This document shows, in pieces, positions 20,831 through 33,374 of a stretch of 64,000 nt of DNA. How positions within the stretch are numbered: the stretch's first letter is position 1; the number at the start of each line of letters is the position of its first letter. Origin of the DNA: Sciurus carolinensis (lineage: Eukaryota > Chordata > Mammalia > Rodentia > Sciuridae); assembly GCF_902686445.1 (NCBI RefSeq), contig NC_062232.1, positions 31,144,954-31,208,953 of the forward strand, written 5' to 3'. A program made the position numbers and the translations under genes. Under the pieces are notes generated by a model that was not told where the DNA came from, made no database searches, and saw nothing but the letters and a program-made list of their open reading frames with translations.

Positions 20831-23784
20831 TCTGAGTGTGGGGAAGGAAATAAATTAAGAAAACATGGTAAGATTTCAGGCAACCCAATTGGGCTTTATG
20901 GTCATAATTTTAAATTGAAACCATTCATCAAGATTGTAGACTCTAGCTACCCTTGGCTTTTGGAAGCACGTGCAGAAAAGTAGGATTAACCAAGGTTGGA
21001 ATTTCTCCACATGATTTTGACTAAATAAAATTTTTCTTCATAGTTCAATGAGACTTTGAAAGCATTCTTCGGGGAGGGATTGTGTGGATAGATTGTGGAT
21101 TCTAAGCTATGTGAGTAGTGATGGACAGCATAAAAATGACAGGGTCATCAGATTCAAGGCCCAAATGGAATCAGAGAATTACTGAGGAGAAGGTTCTAGA
21201 AGAAGGGAGATGGAAGTAAAGAGACTTAGGATCAGAAAACAGATTATTGAAGATGAAATACTTTTGAGGCCAACAATCTAAGCAGCAAGAAGAATTCTCT
21301 CTTCCTGTTTCTTTTTAACATCTTACTGTGAGCATTGTAGCCAGGAGAGGACAAAAAGTTTTGTATCAGTGTCACAGCTGGGGGACAATGTTTTTATCAG
21401 GTTCTATGATTTTAACTTGATGCCTTCCCATGGCTTTTTGGTATATAGGTTGGTATGAGTGAATAGAGACAGCTGAGTAAATGTCTAGAATTCAGTACCA
21501 TGATTGGTCTATTGGGTAGGAGCAAGTAAACAGCACCAGAGAAGAAAAGGAAGATGACTTTTTCATATAGGTGGATCCTAGTCTTCCAGAATCTCAGAGA
21601 TTTTTTATAATACATTGTTTATCCTGTCTTCTTTTTTTCTGCCCTTGTCTCTGCCATAAATTTTTATTATGATTTAGTATTAATTCATGTAGAAAAGGGT
21701 GAAATTACATTTATGTCTTTGGCATGCTTTGCTTGTTCACACAATATAATGGCATGACAATAGTAAGAATATTTGGGGCTCCATTTTAGTTGGTCCATTC
21801 TATTTCTGCCATGTCTAGCCAAGGGTGTAAATTTTGAGCCACTTGTTCGACTAAAAAATTCTACTTGTGCTATGGGTACTCCATGTGGATACTTCATCTA
21901 CACATTACAGACTTTAAACAAATATCAAGTCTTGGAATATTTCCTTCCCTTGAAGAGAAAAAAAATTCTTATTTAGTATCTTTTAGTGGAAAGAAATGCT
22001 GACCTTTCGATTTGGAGCATATAATCTGACCCTGTTGACTATGATAGTTTTTTATTATCCTGAAGGGAACTATAAACTAGTTGAAAAATAAATGTACTGC
22101 ATGAATCAGTTCTGTACTGTTTCAGGGAAAGAACAGGTGCAAAGAGACCCATTTAGTCTCACCAGCTCTTAATTTCTGTGATTCTTCTAACCATGTCTCA
22201 TGAAGGACATTTCTTGGTGTTTTTGAAAAGCCAGAGTAATGTATTTACAAGCATAAAATGGCTTCATTAAGTTTAGTCATTTTGCTCATCAAAAATCTGC
22301 AGCCTTATAAGAGGAAATCATTTATTGTCTAAGTCTATATGCTAATGACCCTTTTCATAGTCAAAGCACACTTTAAGTATTTATTCATAGGCCAGATGAG
22401 GACTTATAAAGTGGTTAATTTTAAAACAAAGTGACTTTTTTTTTTCCAGAGGGAGAGAAAACACTGAATATGAACAAAATGAGCACTTGTGTCATGGTTT
22501 CCATATAATAGAGCATTAACTAAGCACCAGCACCAATCATGTATGTTTATTCAACACATGATGCAATCCTGGTTTTCAAATGCATAATCAAATATAAACC
22601 TATGCCCACATTAAGGGATTGTGCATAGATTTTTCCTTGTAACAAGCATGGTTATATTCCATCTTCCTTAGGTAAAAACATGGATGATACAGATGTTGAG
22701 CATTGCTCTGAAGCAATATGATTAACATCACATTTATCATTCCTTAAGGGACCATTCCAAGGTACAAAAATTTGGAATCAACTCTGAAATGTCCAAGTCC
22801 CAATGATCTTCCAGACATAAGACATAGATGAGAACTTAGAGAATAATACAAGGTGTTTGGGAAGGGTTTTCTGTTCACATAGTGTCACCTCTATATTATC
22901 CCTGGTTAATGTTTGCTGGGATAAGGGATTTGGAGCCCAGAAATTGCCAGTCATTGTAGTAAGGACATCAGGTCAATGTAGTGGGCTTGTGTTCAGATGG
23001 GAAGGAGTCCCTCACTGGGGACTTTTCTCAAGGAACATCTCTTGGAGTCATTTTGGCATTTGGTTTTTGGAATCATCACAAAGTGAATAAGGCTATCATT
23101 TTCCCTCTACTTATAGAAAAAGTCCCTCAGTGAATAATTGGGACTTCTGTAACTGGTGTCTAGTCATAATGGGATTCTCAAATCAGCAGGAAAAAGTGAT
23201 GATGACTTATGCTCTGCTCAGCTGTGGTCTACCATGACCATTTCAGACATTCTTCCACTCTCCAACCCTCTGACTCCAGAATGCCTGTCACTATCAGTGC
23301 ATAAACTTCCACTTTACCAAGAAACTGAATCCATCACATGAGGGCTCCTTGAACTTCTTCCCATTGAGTGTATCAACACACATCCCTAGCTATTCTTCAC
23401 TTCTCTTATAACGGAAGTGGAAATTCCTCTATAGGTTCTTTGACATTTATCCCTTCCTTCTTATTCAGACCATGGAAAGACATTCTCCTTCTTCTTTCTT
23501 CTTTGTTTTTAATCCACTTTTCTCAAGGTTTATTGTAAGTGCCACACTGTTTGTCTGGTATCTCTCAAGTGAAATCTCATGAGAGGCAGAAAACTGGTCT
23601 ATCCTCTTCATCATTGTATTTCTGGTGCAAAGATCAATGCCTGATGCAGTTAATTTTTTTTAATCAAAGAATGAGAGCCAAAAGGGGTGTGTGGTGAGGC
23701 AGCATGGTGTTATGAACCCAGAATATTTTATAGTTCAATTTCAATAGTTTTGTCATTTTCAGGTCCTCTATAATAGTCTATACT
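20831..23784. other. Unassigned, largely repeat-poor intergenic DNA
   Basis: Nearly 3 kb in which I recognise no SINE, L1 or LTR except a possible L2 3' end at about 23420-23650. No exon was recognised. This is one of the longest repeat-poor stretches in the window. Confidence 0.5.
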
Positions 23785-23892
23785 GGTAAGTAGTTGGGTT
23801 TTTTGCAGTGCTGGGGATTGAACCCAGGGCCTTCTGCATGCTAGGCAAGTACTCTACCACTGAGCCCATCCCCAGCCCTGATAAGTAGTACT
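23785..23892 (-). repeat. ID SINE with short TSD
   Basis: Reverse-complement ID: gtgctggggattgaacccag, catgctaggcaagtactcta, catccccagccct. taagtagt flanks both sides. Confidence 0.85.
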
Positions 23893-25135
23893 TGATCAAC
23901 AAAGCAGTGATGCTATTAGATGACTTATCTGCATCTGCTTCTTTATTTCTAACTCAACACCAAGTCTACATCCTCAACTGGTTGTAAAGTTTATGGAATT
24001 CGTACAGCACCCTACTACCAAGGGACTAATGATTCATAAATTTCCCAGTGAATTATTTATCAGAAAGTTAAATGATAAGATTAAACCTGGGAAGGGGAAG
24101 CTGGATATGAAAATGTTTTGATAGAATTATGCTGACTTATTCTATGACATTTATCAGAGTATTGCATAATAGATATTAGATACCAATGACATGATTGAAC
24201 ATACAATGCTTTTCCTAAAAAAAAAAAAAAGTACTCAGCAATTTACGTATAAAAGTGAAAGTACAAAAGGTTAACTCCAGAAAGCAATGTCATCCACTAA
24301 AGATTAAAAAAAAGTTATTTAAGGACTGTCATTTAAAGGTTATGTTTCAGGTCTAAATAAAATGAATCATTCACTCCAAGTTAGTACTTAACACGTTGTA
24401 GATCTTTACTGAAGATTAAGAGGAAAAAGCAGCATAAAGTCTGGTTGTGTATCACCTTTCACCTATGTAATCTCAAACAAATTTTATTTTATGTATTATT
24501 TTTTTATTTGTTCCTTTTAGTTATACATGACCGTAGCTAAAATAACTTTTAGTGTTATGTCTTTGTCCATGACTTTTTAAAAATTTTGGAACAAAGTTAA
24601 ATGTATGTGATTTTTTAATTTTAAATAGCTCTTTCAATAAATGTTTGTTGATGACTGCTGTGTTCTAACACTGGCCTGAACTTTGAGACAAGGCGGAAGA
24701 AGCAAAAGTGTTGCTGAGCTGGACTGATTCTTGTAAGAAGGGTAGCAGCTAAAGAAGGTGGAAGTGCTGGGAAGAACAAACAGCACGTGCCAAGGCACAA
24801 AAAGGCACAGTGTGTGTGCAAAACGACAGATTCTTCAGTTTGACTAAATAAAGTGTACATGTGGAGATATAAATGTGGGCATCCCCAATATATATGGGGC
24901 AGGTAGATTGCCCAGGGGAAGGATGCAGAGAAAAAAGAGCACAGATATTGAAATACTAGAAGACACTCAGATTCAAGAGATGGACAGTAGCAGAGTCCAC
25001 AAGAGACAGAGAAGAGTTATGGAAGTGATAATACAGGCACACATAAACACAAGATAATAAAGTAGGTAAACTGCATTCATGACTAATTTTCACCCCTTCC
25101 TATATCCACTCCCATTATTATGGACATTTTTAGTG
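23893..25135. other. Unassigned intergenic DNA with a small L1 tail
   Basis: A short minus-strand L1 3' end (tgttccttttagttatacat) lies at about 24488-24535. Nothing else was recognised. Confidence 0.5.
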
Positions 25136-25159
25136 CTCTCCCACTCTGATGTTTTTTGT

Positions 25160-25370
25160 TGCTGTTGTTTTTTGGTACCAGGGATTGAACCCAGGGCACT
25201 TAACCCCTGAGCCACATCCCCAGCCCATTTAAAAAATATTTTATTTAGAGACAGGTTCTTCCTATGTTGCGTACAGCCTTGCTAAGTTTCTGAGGCTGGC
25301 TCTGAACTTGTGATCCTCCTGCCTCAGTCTCCAAAGCTGCTGGGATTACAGGTGTAAGCTCCAGGCTCCA
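25160..25370 (-). repeat. B1-dID SINE with TSD
   Basis: Full reverse-complement composite (ggtaccagggattgaaccca ... tgctgggattacaggtgtaa). ccactctgat flanks both ends. Confidence 0.87.
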
Positions 25371-25623
25371 CTCTGATTCTTGACTCAATCACGTAACATA
25401 CTTTAGCCAAAGAAATATTAATAGATGTGGAACAGCAGAGGTTTGAGGAAAAGCATCTTGCACAATGGGACCTGTACTCTTGTGTCTCTGCCATTAAAAG
25501 GACAAGCTTGGGTAGTTGCTCATAGCAGGATATGTCACTCCCAGCTGAGCCCAGACTAGATCAACCAACCCCCATCTCTCCACAGACTTGTATTAAAATA
25601 ATAAATGATTGTTATTTTAAGTT

Positions 25624-26025
25624 ACTATTATGCTTTGGGTATGAGGTGTCACTAAAAAGCTCCTGTGTTAATGCAGGAATGTACAGAGGCAAAACGGGGT
25701 TAGGAGCTGGAGAGTTGTAACCTAATCAGACCATCCTAGTTTGAATGGACTGAGTGGTAATTATAGGGAGGTGGGTCAAGCCAGGAGGAAGCAAGCCACT
25801 GGTGTGTGCATTAGATGGTTTCCTCTGCCCTGTGGACCCCCTCATCCTGCTTCCTGGCCACCATGAATGGAGCAGCACTCTTCCATCACACCCCTCTGCC
25901 GTGATGTTCTGTCCCACCTTGGGCCCAGAGCAATGGAGTTGACTGAGCATCGTCTGAACCCCTGAAACTGAGTCGAAATAAATTTTTCCTCCTCAAAGTT
26001 GTTCTTGCCAGGTATTTTGGATGGG
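25624..26025 (+). repeat. ERVL-MaLR LTR, incomplete 3' end
   Basis: It has ctttgggtatgaggtgtcac, aatcagaccatcctagtttg, then aataaatttttcctcctcaa, parallel to 17757-18196. The terminal ~25 bp are not recognisable. Confidence 0.75.
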
Positions 26026-26035
26026 AATAAATAAA

Positions 26036-26690
26036 AATGTTTCTAGGAAAAAGGGGAGAGGAAGAAGATAAGTGAAACAGGGAGTTCCCATATTACGGCT
26101 TCTATACAAAGTGCAAGGTGATATTAAGCAGAGGACTCGATAAAGTCACATTGAAATGAGTGAGAAGAGCTACCATGAGGTGAAGAGAGGGTAGATTTGT
26201 TCTCTCGTTGAGAAACAGCTAACATTGAGGATTATAACTTTAGAGTGATAACAATATATGCTTGTATGATTTCTCTAGAGGAGCTTTATAATTCAGGGCT
26301 TGGAAAAGGTGGGCAGTTGGAAGGGTTCTATTTTGGAATATTTCAGAATAGTGTGATAGAAGGCAAGAGATATTGAATGCAAAAGAACTAAACAAAGAAG
26401 GGAGCTGTATCAGTAGAGCTGCATTAGTATAGCCATGTGCAAAAAACCCTTGCCATATATAAGTTTAAATAAAGGATGATTGTTCTCACATAGCAAAGAT
26501 CCTGAAAAAGGGGTCTAGGGGCATGCTGTGACTCCACAGTATCAAACTGTAGCATCAATATATCATTTCTCTTCCTCCTCCTTGTTATATGACTTTCTTT
26601 GTTATTGCAATATAGCTGCTAACAAGGTTATCTTTCCATCTGAGTTCCAGGCAGGTAAGAAGAGGAAGGACCTAGACAAAGTAGACAAAG
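26036..26690. other. Unassigned intergenic DNA
   Basis: Part of 26400-26690 may be an ancient LTR remnant (ttgttctcacatagcaaaga), weakly supported. Confidence 0.4.
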
Positions 26691-26693
26691 GAC

Positions 26694-26910
26694 TTTTTTT
26701 TTTTTTTTTTTGGTGCCAGGGATTGAACCCAGGGATGCTAAACCACTGAGCCACGTACCCAGCCCTTTTTTGATATTTTATTTAGAGACAGAGTCTCACT
26801 AGTTACTTAAGGCCTCATTGGATTGTTGAGGCTGGCTTTGAACTCTCCATCCTCCTGCCTCAGCCTCCTGAGCCGCTGGGATTACAGGCATGTGCCACTG
26901 CGCCCAACTG
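26694..26910 (-). repeat. B1-dID SINE
   Basis: A long T tail, then ggtgccagggattgaaccca through gccgctgggattacaggcat. Confidence 0.88.
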
Positions 26911-29683
26911 GAAGGAGTCTTTTAATGAAGCTTTACTTGGGGAAGGGAAATCTTCCACTGGGACTCCCCCCACTTCCCTACTCCCACCCTGTTGCAAAGG
27001 AGAACAGATTCAGAGCTTTAACTCTCCAGCTAGGAAGGTCCAGGAAGAAGAGTTTGATACTGGAGTTAAGTGAGCCAATGCACAGTGTCTGTCAAGTGTG
27101 AGACCAAGAGGGAGCTGACACATGGCAAAAAAATAAAAAACAAAACAGAGGAACCAAAGATAGAAACTTTCCACAAATCTGAAAATCAGATGTGGTGAGA
27201 CATGAGAGGAAGCTAAGGGATATTAGAGGTAACTAATTCTGATATGAAGCCATTTAAGCAATAAGAAATTATTGAAGAGGAGTCACAGTGGTGAAGTTTT
27301 TGGAGTTGAGAAGTTCCAGAAAACATCAGACTAGAAAGGATTTTCCATATGGATATTAACATTTTTTACTATGATGAAGAGACTTGGAGTTTTAGTAAAG
27401 TAAAAAGTTGACATAAGTAAAGAAAACAATATCCTTTTCCATGGATATATCAGTAATGAAAACAAGTCCTATTGCATATGCTTAAACCCTAAAAAGAAAT
27501 CAGGATGATTCCAAAGAAACTCAGACAGCAAGTCCAAGAGAAAGTTAATATTCACAGATATATTAACTCTTACTTCATAATAAACAAATCCAAAATGTCA
27601 TAAATTAAAATACAACCATCTATAATTTGTCAGAAAGTTGTTAGTTGACTGGGGAATCTTGGTTTTGCTGATTTGTCCTGAGCTCTGCTGACCATTTATC
27701 TGTGGTCAACTGGCTAGTTAGCTGGTGGCTGGCTTGTCTAGCTTCAGCTGGGATGACCAGACTCTGCTCCTCCTGGTAGCTCATCTTCCAGCAGGCTAGC
27801 CTGGACTTACTTTGCTACGGAATAAAGAATCCTAGAGAGAAAGCAGAAGCTTGCAAGGTTTCTTGGTCCTTAGGCTCAGAATTGGAATAATATCATTTCT
27901 TCTGCATTGTATTGGACAAAACAAGTTATAAAGCTAGCCCAGATCCAAAAGTCAGAAGAAATCTCAGAGAAGCTGAAATATCACAGTGCAAATAGATAAA
28001 AGAGGGGAAGGAAGTATAGTGTGTAGATACAGAAGGGGAAGAATTGGAGCTATTTTTGTTATCAAATTATCACATTGTTTATTTTCTTAAGTCATTATTG
28101 AAATTCATGACCATGGGAATTCTGACTATATCTACTTCATGAAGACAAGCATAAATGCTTAGAGCATGACTGAATGGCTTCTCTCAGATTAGTTCGATTG
28201 GATGATTTGAACTGTCAAGGAATGGTAGTCATAAATATGGATGGACTTATGTCACTTAGAATTCCATATAGTTCTTTTCAGATTGAATTGCTAATCCTAG
28301 TAGCTACTATGCATATTCTACTCCTGCCACTTATTTAATTATAGTTTTTCCCCTCAGTTCCCCAACCATGCCATAAAGTACAAACTCACCTTTGAATTGC
28401 TTGGTTATACAGTGCCTGATATATCAAGCAACTTGTTAGAACACTATTAAAGCTCAGGCACACAGTAATAGCTTTCTACTATTTTCATGAGAGTGATGGA
28501 AGAGAGGGAAGAGAATATTTTGTAATTCCAATGACCCTTTATACATCTGAAACAAATAACAGCAAGCCTGGTGTTCTCAAAGCTGTGACTACCAAATATT
28601 CTGACTGTGATCGTCCACATTCAGAAATACACATATCTATCCGTGTCAGTGGGGCTCATTCTCTCCCCTCTTCTTTCTTCTTTCTCCTCCTCTGAGTTAG
28701 GTCTACATGAATACAAGGCTGGAAAAGAAAGAAAACCCAACACTCAGCCTGTTTTCTCTAGATGAGTGACTTTCTCAACAATGATGCTCCCGAATGCCAC
28801 AAAGAAGCTGTTATCAAGTCGTGAGACCTGAGAGGGAACACAACTCCCTTACCAGTTGTTCTTTGATGTATCATTTCAGGAGTCACGGAACAGAGGAGAT
28901 TTAAGATCCATCATAGCTCTTTACACAGTTTAATAAAACAATTTTTCCCTTGAAAGTCACTTTATTTCCAGTGCTACTTCCCATGTCAGGGTATTAAAAA
29001 ATGTCACTGAATCAAGGTTTTTATTAACTTGTCAGTGTAGCCAGAGTGTTCCACAGAACCTCCATGGGGGATTTTCTAGTCTTTGAAACCTACATATTGC
29101 CACATAGACTTTCCTCCCTAATTAACACTGACAGGTTCTCTTTAGTGGAAATATCCCACTCTCACAGTACAAGAGGGAGCAGATGGGTGGAAATAGATTT
29201 GGATCATTTGCTAGACACGGAGAGGGAAACCAACTGGGCTAATGACATATGACTGTGGAGGGAATATTGAACGAATGGGTCCCAGGCAATGAAGTAATAC
29301 AAGTCAGCAGTGGATTGAAGTCGTACACAGGCCGCTTGCCCTAAGTGAACTGAAATGTCTTAGAGTGAGATTTCTCCCACCTAAAGGTTACATTGCTAAG
29401 GCTGCAACCTCAGATGACATTGTTGGGGTCTGAGACTGTTCTGGAAACCATGACATTACCCCGTGGCCACCAATATCCTTTCTGTGGAAGTCTTGACTAG
29501 TCAGCTTCTTGGTGTCTGGGTGGTCTCCATGGTACACATTCTTCCTCAATTCTACTGGTTTTTATGACCCCAAATTCTGTACATCCATTCTGTTTCCTGT
29601 TTCTTTCCCCCTCCCAATAGATTCAAATTTTCAGGAGACTCAGAATCTCCCCTGATAGCACTAGAAATTTGCTTACCCTAAAG
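26911..29683. other. Unassigned intergenic DNA
   Basis: About 27640-27960 may be an old MLT-type remnant (atcttccagcaggctagcct). The rest shows no exon or repeat that I recognise. Confidence 0.45.
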
Positions 29684-30302
29684 TGTCGTGACCAAAGCGA
29701 CCAAACTCTCGGGTCTGGTGAGGGGCGAAGGGGGATTGGAAAAATAAAGATTCACAGACACAGATCTTGAAGATTAAGCTGGGATCAAGTGGAGCCTACA
29801 CTCTGATGGAGATGCAGGTCTAAAGAGTTACACCAGCAATCTTTATTTATATATGTATCATTATCAGGTTAAAGACTATGCAACCATTATTCTTTATATT
29901 CAGGAAAGTTACAGAAACTAAGACATCCTATGTAGCTTTTCCACAGTTGCAATCCATAGTTGCAAAGTGAAATGTTAGGAGCTTTGTGTGGCTCTCAAGA
30001 AAGTCCATTGTTTAAAGTTACTCTAAGGTAGGCAGGAACTGGAGAAGTGGAACTAGTGAAACGTTGTGGTTGTCTAGCATAAGAATTCCTTTCTTCCCAG
30101 GAGCTGTGTGCCTGAGATCAAGGTTAGAACGTATAGGGCTCTTGCACAGAGCCTCTTCATGCAGGACATCGCTACAGTAGCTAGGCATCCTGTGCCCTTG
30201 CACAGAAACATTCCCAGGAATCCGGCCTGCCACAGTTATGAAGGCATCAGAGACCCCTGATCTCAGTAACTGCTCTCCCATCCTCCGTCACCGCTCTCAA
30301 CA
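29684..30302 (-). mobile_element. Class II (ERVK-like) solo LTR
   Basis: On the minus strand it begins TGTTGAGAGCGGTGACGGAG and ends ...GGTCACGACA, a TG...CA pair with similar termini. The flanks ctaaag and ataaag agree at five of six bases, which suits the 6-bp duplication of class II ERVs. The AT-rich ATATATAAATAAAG at about 29840-29855 supplies TATA-like and AATAAA signals. No internal region remains. Confidence 0.75.
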
Positions 30303-30709
30303 ATAAAGTAAGATTCGAATTCATCAGGCATCCGTAGAAGTAGACCAAGAACCTGCAGGGCGGTTGTATTAGTCAGCCCTGTTCTCTGGCCCAGGTTTCC
30401 ATGTATATAGCATAATATGAGATGGTAGACCCTGCCCACCACCCAGATGTCTACATGAACAACTTGCCAGAGAATCCAAACATTCTACTATTAGAGTAAC
30501 AATTCCTTTTGGATGGCTCCAAGTTTCAATTAAAAAAAAAAAAAAAACTTGTGAATTCCATTCAATTTCAAAGTAACATGCAAACATAATATCAAAAGTT
30601 AACACAGCATGCTTTTGGACTTCTAGTTTTAGCTCCAACATGTAAAGAACTTTGAACTTGTGATTTCCATTCTTATGAAAACAAAACTAGTCTGGAAAAC
30701 CAGGATTGG

Positions 30710-30787
30710 GTCCTATTCCCTTGGTGCTAAAGACTGAACACCCAAGAAACGCCAAAGCAAGAGGGAAAATTTTTATTTAAAAGATAG

Positions 30788-30845
<58 letters not shown>

Positions 30846-31253
30846 GAGAGAGAGAAAGGAGGAGGTCCAGAGCTGGTGCCCCAGGGAGTTGGGGTGTCCT
30901 GTCCCTTTTATAGATCTTAGATTTCCTTTCTTCTCATGTCCCCTTCTCCTCTTATCTTGCCTAGATGATCAAAAGGTGGAGTGACCAAGGGCCAGAAAGG
31001 AGCTGCCCAGGGAGTACCTCTCCTTATTTTCCATATCTATCCAGAAAGGCAGGAAGGGAGCCACCCAAGGGATACTCATTAACAACTCCTTTCTGGGAGG
31101 AACAATGCCCTGGAGGCAGGTGATCTTGGCAATGAGTGGGAGGAGGAGGAAGAGTTTGGAGATATCAGCATTGTATTTCCTTTTGAATCAGTCATCTTCC
31201 TGACCCCATCATTCATTATCTGCACTAACGGTCCTTTTGCCCTGGTCTCAACA
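30710..31253 (-). mobile_element. Probable ERV LTR with internal (GA)n
   Basis: On the minus strand it begins TGTTGAGACCAGGGCAAAAG. It contains GATCTATAAAAGGGAC (TATA-like) and downstream a TTTAAATAAAAA signal. The left end is not defined. Confidence 0.55.
30793..30858. repeat. (GA)n microsatellite
   Basis: About 30 GA units with one interruption (gacaga). Confidence 0.95.
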
Positions 31254-31689
31254 AGAAAAGGTAAATCAATGATTTTTTTTTAAATCCACCAGATGCAGGA
31301 CAAAACACTACCCTGAAATCTGGAAACATGGGTATCCTCCATAGAGTCACAGCTCAGGTCTGTTTACTCAGATCAAGAAGCAACTAGAGTCATAAAGTGG
31401 TAGGAACTCTTAAATGGTAATTTTAAGGCTGAGTGTAGGCTAGGATGAGAGGTACCAACTCCTGGGGATGCAGTCTTGTGTGGATACTTGTACTTTCTCA
31501 GGATTTACCTTCTGGAACCTCACTGCATACTCATGGTAAAGAGCTGAGAAAGATACCTTGGTGGATCTGGCAGAAGAAATGGAGGAGTAACCATTGTGAA
31601 ATACACCAGAGTATTCTCCATGACAAAAGCCTACTCTCCAGCGGAATAGAGGAAGGCCTTTCTCCTAGTCATCCCCCTGCAGTCTTCTT

Positions 31690-31906
31690 CTTCTTTTTTT
31701 CTTTTTTTGGACCAGGGATTGAACCCAGGGACATTAACCACTGAGCCACACCCCCAGTCCTTTTTATTTTTTATTTTGAGACAGGGTTTTGCTAAAGTTG
31801 CTTACAGTTTCACTAAGTTGCCAAGGCTGGCTTTGAACCTGCAATCCTCCTGTCTCGGCCTCCTGAGCTGCTGGGATTACAGGCATGTGCCATCGTGCCT
31901 GGCTCC
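31690..31906 (-). repeat. B1-dID SINE
   Basis: Full reverse-complement composite (ggaccagggattgaacccag ... gctgggattacaggcatgtg). Confidence 0.88.
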
Positions 31907-32133
31907 CGCCCCCCCCCCAGCCTTCTCTCTCACTTAGGAGAACAGTAAAACAAGCCAAAGACACAGGTCATTAGAAGACAGACCTTTCATTGTAAGCTTG
32001 TAAAATGTTTCCCCTCTCCAACACCTACCCCCACAACAACATCTAGCATAGAGACAATGGTTTTCAATGGAAAGAGCAGCAAGATGCACACTCTTTGAGG
32101 AGAATTAGGGAAGCCCAAAGTCAACAAGGGAGA

Positions 32134-32252
32134 AAATAAAGACACTCAAGGCTGGGAGTGCAGCTTGGTGGTAGAGTACTTGCCTAACATGCATGAGACC
32201 CTAGGTATGATCACCAGTACCCCAAATAAATACAAAAATAAATAAAGACACT
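32134..32252 (+). repeat. ID SINE with 13-bp TSD
   Basis: The ID (gctgggagtgcagcttggtg ... cctaggtatgatcaccagta) lies between exact copies of aaataaagacact at 32134-32146 and 32240-32252. Confidence 0.88.
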
Positions 32253-32487
32253 AGAAGAATTCAAAACCTTTGGCCTCTACAGCTAGAGTGAACACTATAC
32301 ACAGCCCAACTTCTTGTCAGATTAAATTGAAACCTTACACTAGAGGTCTGTGTTCCTATTATATACTATGTCTGGCTTTCAATAAAAATGCAAATCATTC
32401 TAAAAGGCAGTAAAAATCATAGTACAAAGAGACAACATCAGAACCAGATGTCAAAATTATCAGGCAGAGGATTTAAAAGAACTAGTT

Positions 32488-32675
32488 AGCTAGGCGTGGT
32501 GGTGCACACCTGTAATCCTAGCTACTTGGGAAGCTGTGGCAGGAGGATCAGAAGTTCGAGACCAGCCTCAACAATTTAGGGAGACCCTGTCTCACAATTA
32601 TTAAAAAGACTGGAGACGTAACTCAGTGGAAGAGTACCCCTGGGTTCAATCCCCAGTACTGAAAAAACAAACTAC
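32488..32675 (+). repeat. B1-dID SINE
   Basis: The B1 half (gctaggcgtggtggtgcaca) and the ID half (cccctgggttcaatccccag) with an A tail. Confidence 0.87.
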
Positions 32676-33219
32676 AATTAATTCTTTACATTCTTCTTTA
32701 AGGCTAAGCATTAAGGGATCTAATAGATAAAACAGAAAACATTTGAGAACTGGTAGGTAATTTAACTAGAGAGGTAGAAATTCTAAGACAAAATAAAAAG
32801 GAAATGCTAGCAAACCAAAACTGTAACAAAAAGGAAACATGCCTTTCAACTGGACTTGGTTGAGGAAAGAATGAGCAAAACAGAAAATAGGTTAGTTGAA
32901 ACTTTCCAAAGTGAAATACAGAGAAAGAATACTGTCTACAAACCTTCAGCAACATATAAAATAGTAATTTTACCATGACCATATGCAGCAAACCATTAAA
33001 ACATATTTCAAGAAAAAAATGAGGTTGCATAGGGGTCATGCCTTTCAATAGAAAAACTGTATAGGTTCATAAAATGCTTATAATCAATTCCTTCTGAAAT
33101 AGGAGGAGGTTTCTGGCAGTGGTGCCAGTTAGTGTCTTATTAGAGACTAAGGAAGCAACCTATGTATATTGGCTAAGCTGTTTTAGCAGAGACTAAACAA
33201 TGGTTTTAACATAAAGATT

Positions 33220-33374
33220 TATTTCTCTTCCATATATCAGAGAGAACATTCAGCCTTTGCTTTTTTGGGATTGGGTTATTTCACTTAGTATGACAGTCTC
33301 CAGCTCCATCCATTTACCTGCAAATGCCATAATTTCATTCTTCTTTAAGGCTAAGTAATATTCCATTGTGTATA
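33220..33374 (-). mobile_element. Older L1 fragment, left part
   Basis: Reverse-complement L1 ORF2/3' UTR (gggattgggttatttcactt, cctgcaaatgccataatttc). It continues at 34165-34215 after the younger L1 insertion. Confidence 0.8.

Noticed and set aside
20516..20983. Plus-strand open frame of 155 codons
   Set aside because: No domain, splice signal or recognisable family. It overlaps a probable LTR read on the opposite strand.
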